The notes below the pieces were generated by a model. The model worked only from the letters and a program-made list of their open reading frames with translations. It did no database searches and was not told the origin of the DNA. From the NCBI RefSeq assembly GCF_002019795.1, contig NZ_KV917381.1, positions 3,504,068 through 3,568,067 of the forward strand: 64,000 bases of DNA, given 5' to 3'. Position numbers and translations under genes: made by a program. Positions 60,402 to 64,000 of this stretch are shown in pieces. Every line of letters starts with the position of its first letter. Positions within the stretch are counted from its first letter, which is position 1. Source of the DNA: Bacillus alkalicellulosilyticus (GTDB taxonomy: Bacteria > Bacillota > Bacilli > Bacillales > Bacillaceae_F).

Positions 60402-61310
60402 ATGGATAAACGTGTTGCTTATACTCTAATCGCACTAGGCGCTACATTATGGGGTATGATTGGTTTCTTTGTTCAACGCTTGTATGATTATGAACTAACC
60501 CCATTACAAGTGACAACGATACGTGTAACTTCTGCAGCGATGATTCTTGTGTTGTTCTCTCTTATCAAAAATCGGAATTGGTTAATTGTGAATGTCAAAG
60601 ATAGTCATTATTTTGTCGGTACTGGCATTTTAAGTATTGTGTTCTTTAACTGGTGCTTTTTTGCGGCCATCCAAGAAACTTCAATCTCTGTTGCTGCGAT
60701 TTTACTTTATACTGGTCCAGCCTTTGTAACGATTTTATCCCGAATCTTTTTTAAAGAGTGGTTTACCATTCGAAAAGTAACTTCGCTTGCTGTCACATTA
60801 GTAGGCTGTAGCTTTGTGATTGGATTTTTACCAACGATTGATTCTACCATTTCACTATATGGACTTATCGTAGGTCTTGGTTCTGGTTTAGGTTATGCCT
60901 TATACAGCATTTTTGGAAAAGTAGCTTTAAGAAAGTACCATCCAATGACAGTCACGAACTATACTTTTATTTATGCAGCTCTTTTTTTACTTCCGCTTAG
61001 TCAACTATGGACAGTCCCACATATTTTTTCCATACCTGCCGTGTGGGTGTATGGAATAGGGTTAGGATTTTTACCGACGGTTTTGGCATTTATCTTATAT
61101 ACCCGTGGACTTCATGAAGTTGAATCTAGTCGGGCATCAATTATCGCAACGATTGAACCCGTAGTTGCCGTGTTAATTGGGGTATTGCTGTTTCAAGAAG
61201 TACTTACTAGCTGGCAAACGGTAGGAATAGTCATGGTCATTGCTGCAGTCATCATTGTTCAAGAAAAAGCCAAACATTCCGAAAAAGAAGCAGTAAAAAA
61301 AGCGGTTTAA
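60402..61310 (+). CDS. EamA/DMT-family transporter
   Basis: Ten-helix drug/metabolite transporter of 302 residues with two EamA repeats: first from YTLIALGATLWGMIGFFVQRLYDYELTPLQVTTIRV, second from ISLYGLIVGLGSGLGYALYSIFGKVALRKYHPMT. GPAFVTILSRIFFKEW and ATIEPVVAVLIGVLLFQEVLTSWQTVGI mark the repeat ends. Members export amino acids or metabolites. The start ATG follows GAGGTG. No clue to substrate. Confidence 0.92.
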   Translation: MDKRVAYTLIALGATLWGMIGFFVQRLYDYELTPLQVTTIRVTSAAMILVLFSLIKNRNWLIVNVKDSHYFVGTGILSIVFFNWCFFAAIQETSISVAAILLYTGPAFVTILSRIFFKEWFTIRKVTSLAVTLVGCSFVIGFLPTIDSTISLYGLIVGLGSGLGYALYSIFGKVALRKYHPMTVTNYTFIYAALFLLPLSQLWTVPHIFSIPAVWVYGIGLGFLPTVLAFILYTRGLHEVESSRASIIATIEPVVAVLIGVLLFQEVLTSWQTVGIVMVIAAVIIVQEKAKHSEKEAVKKAV

Positions 61311-61368
61311 TTTGCTCCTCAAGGTCTTCCATTGTATTGTTTATATATAGAGAAATGGAGGGATTAGA

Positions 61369-62100
61369 GTGAACAACGTTATTGAAACATTAACCAATCA
61401 TCGTTCGATCCGAAGCTTTACTGAACAGACAATAGACAACGAATTACTTGACCAAATTGCTGATGCAACTCAAGCGGCACCATCTTGGATTAATGGGCAG
61501 CAAATGTCTGTTGTCGTTGTAAAAGATTCAACTACAAAACAGCGATTAGCAGAATTAGTTGGAAATCAATCTGCTGTAGCAGAAGCACCTGTGTTTTTTG
61601 TGTTTTGTGCTGACTTTTATCGTGCTAGTCTCGCCAGTACAATGGAAAAAACAAGCTTTGCCGTTAGCGATGATATTGATGCTCTTCTTGTTGGCGCTAC
61701 CGACGTTGGCTTGGCGATGGGAAATGCGATTGCAGCAGCAGAATCACTTGGACTCAGTATCGTCCCTATTGGAGGCATCCGAAAAAATCCATTAGAAGTC
61801 ATTGAGCTCTTAGACTTACCAAAATACGTTCTTCCGATTTCCGGTTTATGTATAGGATACGCTAATCAAAATCCCGAGCTAAAGCCACGTTTTGCAAAAG
61901 AAGCGGTCTTTCATGAAGAGACGTATAAACAAGACCTTATAGACCAAATCGTTTCATATAACCGTACGATGATTGACTACAGCAATGGGCAAGGTCCTTC
62001 TTGGACTGAGCGAGTTGCCTCTTTCTATTCCATGCCTTTCACTTCATACACGGCGGCTATGTTAGAAAGACAGGGTTTTTCTTTTAAAAATACACTTTAA
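61369..62100 (+). CDS. NADPH-dependent nitroreductase (NfrA/NfsA type)
   Basis: FMN-dependent oxidoreductase, 243 residues, starting with GTG at 61369 after ATGGAGGG. The FMN-binding start is NHRSIRSFTEQTID near 11-24, with APSWINGQQMSVVVV, then GATDVGLAMGNAIAAAESLGLSIVPIGGIRKNP and DLPKYVLPISGLCIGYA. NfrA-like enzymes reduce nitroaromatics, quinones or free flavins with NADPH. Single gene, followed by a module B terminator shared with the convergent PAS-STAS gene. Confidence 0.92.
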   Translation: MNNVIETLTNHRSIRSFTEQTIDNELLDQIADATQAAPSWINGQQMSVVVVKDSTTKQRLAELVGNQSAVAEAPVFFVFCADFYRASLASTMEKTSFAVSDDIDALLVGATDVGLAMGNAIAAAESLGLSIVPIGGIRKNPLEVIELLDLPKYVLPISGLCIGYANQNPELKPRFAKEAVFHEETYKQDLIDQIVSYNRTMIDYSNGQGPSWTERVASFYSMPFTSYTAAMLERQGFSFKNTL

Positions 62101-62134
62101 CAGCCATGGCATTGGCTTCACGGACGACAAAAGA

Positions 62135-62173
62135 GAGGGCACTGAAAGTTAGTTTAACTTTTTCAGTGTCCTC
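62135..62173. repeat. Solo module B hairpin, convergent terminator
   Basis: GAGGGCACTG with CAGTGTCCTC (one G-U) and a T-run after. The 30 bases before it (GGCATTGGCTTCACGG) look like a decayed right arm of an inverted C module. Confidence 0.82.
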
Positions 62174-62180
62174 CCTTTTT

Positions 62181-62987
62181 TTACTTGTTAATTTGGTCGT
62201 TTTTTACAATATCGTACCCTTTTTGTTTCATTAAATATTCTAAGGCCACTTTGTATGTCCGGAATACTTTTTTGTTTGTTCGGACTCCGTTTGCTACAAA
62301 CTGTTTAACCATATCCTTTGGAAACGCTACATAGACAGGTTCTGCTCCCACTAATGCAACCGCTTCTGATAACATTTCTATTTGCATGACTAACTGGTCA
62401 TTATCAATGATTTTCATACTACTAAAATCAAAAACGATAAAGTCTATACCACCCTGCACACATGCATTTAATAGCTTTTTCTGGAGTGCATCAAAGCGGG
62501 TTTGGTCATAAGACCCAATTAATGGTACGAGAAGAGCATCATCGATGATAGTCGGCATAATTGGGGTCGATAATTCTTCAAGTAAGAGTTGGTTTTTCTT
62601 GATTACCTCCTCTTTAACCGTTACATCATTCCATACTAATAAATATCCAGTCGTTTCTTTTTGTAAGTTTTGTAAAGTTGAAATCGAGATTTCGGCTGTA
62701 TATTTACCCCATAATGAAATTTTTGAAGAATACGGCATATTTATACCTTCTAATATATTTCTTTGTTTATGTGCAAAGTTACTATGAAACTCACTTAAAT
62801 GTTTGCCAATGACATCGTCTGGGCTAGTAATGTGTATATCTTCTTTCATATCATTCAATATCGTTCTAGCAACATCATTTATCCAGACAAGTTCATGCTG
62901 AAGATTAGCCACAAATATACCGGCATGAATACAATTTAATGTTTGAATCGTTTCCTCAGATAATAATGCTTTTCCTGTTGTCATCAA
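62181..62987 (-). CDS. PAS-STAS protein (RsbR-like)
   Basis: 268 residues. The N-terminal PAS domain (ETIQTLNCIHAGIFVANLQHELVWINDVARTIL... to VWNDVTVKEEV) precedes a C-terminal STAS domain (TPIMPTIIDDALLVPLIGSYDQTRFDALQKKLL...DFSSMKIIDNDQLV). RsbR stressosome proteins have this order, but with a DxTG-type phospho-site; here DFSSMKIIDN differs, keeping Ser where Thr is usual. It may feed the general stress path or act alone. ATG at 62987; 17 bases after the TatD gene stop would be the wrong order, so it lies downstream? No: TatD (63005) is upstream on this strand by 17 bases after its stop, so both may be cotranscribed. Confidence 0.85.
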   Translation of the reverse strand: MMTTGKALLSEETIQTLNCIHAGIFVANLQHELVWINDVARTILNDMKEDIHITSPDDVIGKHLSEFHSNFAHKQRNILEGINMPYSSKISLWGKYTAEISISTLQNLQKETTGYLLVWNDVTVKEEVIKKNQLLLEELSTPIMPTIIDDALLVPLIGSYDQTRFDALQKKLLNACVQGGIDFIVFDFSSMKIIDNDQLVMQIEMLSEAVALVGAEPVYVAFPKDMVKQFVANGVRTNKKVFRTYKVALEYLMKQKGYDIVKNDQINK

Positions 62988-63004
62988 ATGTACCTCACTT
63001 TTTT

Positions 63005-63775
63005 CTAGGAATGTTTATAAAAACGATTGTTGTTTTGCTGACACTTGTGGGCTAATTCGCTACACCCCTTTTTTTTCATTTCGGCTATAGTTTCAACCAT
63101 TTCATATAAAAAGAGCGGTGTTGTTTTTCTTTCGCTAAATTGCCCAGCAAACGACCAAGGTCCATCCGTTTCAAGTAACAATTGGTCCATCGGTATTTTT
63201 TGTACAAGCTCTTGGTCCCGACTACGGTAGCATACTTCAGGGGTAACTGATATCATATACCCTTGTTCAATAATACCTGCAACTACTGGTTCCGGTGCTT
63301 TTAGCCAATGAAAATGAGCTTGCACTCCTTTAACTTGTTTTAACAGATGTAACGCTGTAGTAGCTTCACTATGAACAGCATGAATAGAAAGTGGTAATGA
63401 CAATTCCACGCCTAATTCAATCCAGTCCTGAAAATCTTCACGGTATTGCAATATGTCGTTTAGTGATAACTTTTCTTTTATGTAAAAGGGTAAACCAATT
63501 TCACCAATTGCAACAATACTCTCTTTCTCGGCATTGACTAATTGAAAAAGTTCTTGCTTTTCTTTTGGAGCGACAGGTTTTTGTTCTGGATGATATCCGA
63601 TAGCCGCTAAGACAAAACTAGGATACTTTTGTTTTAATTCAAGCGTTCGATAAGAAGAAGCTAAATTTGTAGATACCGCCACTACGTTAGTTATCCCTCT
63701 TGATAACCAGTTGTCTATTTGCTGGTCTAGAAAGCTATCTTCATACTGGTCTAGATGAATATGTGCATCAATCAC
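63005..63775 (-). CDS. TatD-family metal-dependent hydrolase
   Basis: Likely DNase or related phosphodiesterase of the amidohydrolase superfamily. I take the GTG at 63775 (IDAHIHLDQYED), since GGAGAGGAAG lies 9 bases ahead; the ATG at 63796 has no ribosome site and lies next to a B' remnant. About 256 residues. Metal ligands: HIHLD at the start, Glu in VAIGEIGLPFY, His in LSIHAVHS, HFHWLK, and Asp in LLETDGPW. Normal TatD size. Leftward with the PAS-STAS gene following by 17 bases. Confidence 0.88.
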   Translation of the reverse strand: MIDAHIHLDQYEDSFLDQQIDNWLSRGITNVVAVSTNLASSYRTLELKQKYPSFVLAAIGYHPEQKPVAPKEKQELFQLVNAEKESIVAIGEIGLPFYIKEKLSLNDILQYREDFQDWIELGVELSLPLSIHAVHSEATTALHLLKQVKGVQAHFHWLKAPEPVVAGIIEQGYMISVTPEVCYRSRDQELVQKIPMDQLLLETDGPWSFAGQFSERKTTPLFLYEMVETIAEMKKKGCSELAHKCQQNNNRFYKHS

Positions 63776-63814
63776 GGTATAGTTCTTCCTCTCCATATGA
63801 AGTGAGTAATAAAA

Positions 63815-63840
63815 TGAAGCCACTAAAAAAGTACAAAACA
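63815..63840 (+). repeat. Remnant of module B'
   Basis: GAAGCCACTAAAAAAGTAC matches the left arm of B' (compare GAAGCCACTGAAAAAGTAC at 49290) with one change. The right arm is missing. Confidence 0.5.
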
Positions 63841-63945
63841 AATTCTATTCTTTAGTTTATTCTGTATGGTTTGAATATTTCCTTTTTCCTTTTTCTAACA
63901 TCGACTTGGATAACTACTTAACCTCTTTAAAACTTCACAAAAAAA

Positions 63946-63973
63946 CTACCAAAGGATACTTATCCTTTGATAG
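63946..63973. terminator. Terminator at the right edge
   Basis: CTACCAAAGGATA and TATCCTTTGATAG around CT, with T-runs both ways. A leftward frame enters from the right edge and could end at the TAA at 63962-63960 (last residues SPLREKAIKG), but too little is seen to call a gene. Confidence 0.85.
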
Positions 63974-64000
63974 CTTTTTCTCGTAATGGAGATGGAGCCG

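Noticed and set aside
63976-64000. tRNA or tmRNA 3' end at the right edge
   Set aside because: GGAGCCG looks like an acceptor end in reverse, but no T-arm or further RNA structure is inside the window; an incoming leftward coding end is equally possible.

Overview
This looks like the chromosome of a low-GC Gram-positive spore-former of the Bacillaceae, probably from the alkaliphile-rich branch. The basis is AT-rich DNA with strong AGGAGG-type ribosome binding sites, an arginine operon in the Bacillus order (argC-J-B-D-carA-carB-argF), and Bacillus-type families (YtrA-like GntR, LmrA/YxaF-like TetR, YitT, YuzF, SNF2 plus YwqB-like partner, CtaG/Sco). The genus is not determinable from this sequence alone. 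No rRNA, tRNA, CRISPR array, prophage or transposase was seen.

Layout. 1-10.9 kb: a leftward catabolic cluster. A LacI regulator is followed by an RraA-family aldolase, a 3-hydroxyisobutyrate-type dehydrogenase, a second RraA protein, an Ldh2-type dehydrogenase, an iron alcohol dehydrogenase, an aldehyde dehydrogenase, an RpiB/LacAB isomerase and a carbohydrate ABC importer (binding protein plus two permeases, the second cut by the window edge). It reads as import and oxidation of a sugar or sugar acid by a route I cannot name. 11.3-16 kb: a dihydrouridine synthase, a VapC/AbrB toxin-antitoxin pair, and an ECF41 sigma factor with a flavin oxidoreductase under a near-ideal ECF41 promoter. 16-27.6 kb: membrane and accessory genes, namely a DUF2254 protein, two SDR-type genes, an LmrA/YxaF-like TetR regulator with its palindromic operator, an orphan histidine kinase, an ECF sigma/anti-sigma pair, a YtrABC-like ABC system, and two unknown membrane proteins. 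27.7-37.3 kb: the arginine operon with an ArgR box inside its promoter. 37.4-39.6 kb: FixH-like lipoprotein, Sco and CtaG, all linked to copper and cytochrome oxidase assembly. 39.8-64 kb: mostly single genes (HAD phosphatase, GNAT, XRE-cupin regulator with AzlCD, SNF2 helicase, YitT, esterase, rhodanese, AI-2E exporter, AraC/MATE pair, FAH-family hydrolase, B12-radical SAM enzyme, EamA transporter, nitroreductase, PAS-STAS protein, TatD DNase).

The most unusual signal is not a gene. At least eight intergenic sites carry a structured element that I call module C: a covarying 6-bp basal stem, a symmetric internal loop carrying a GCGAAGCC-like sequence on both sides, a short covarying second stem, a long apical stem that differs completely from copy to copy yet stays self-complementary, and a conserved 7-9-nt apical loop of the form GTGnnnTTC. 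C is often flanked by hairpin module B (GAGGGCACTG...CAGTGCCCTC) and its variant B', and the whole B-C-B' unit can be nested inside a third palindrome, module A (GGGACAAAAGG...CCTTTTGTCCC). The copies sit just 3' of genes, on both strands. I know of no described family with this architecture.
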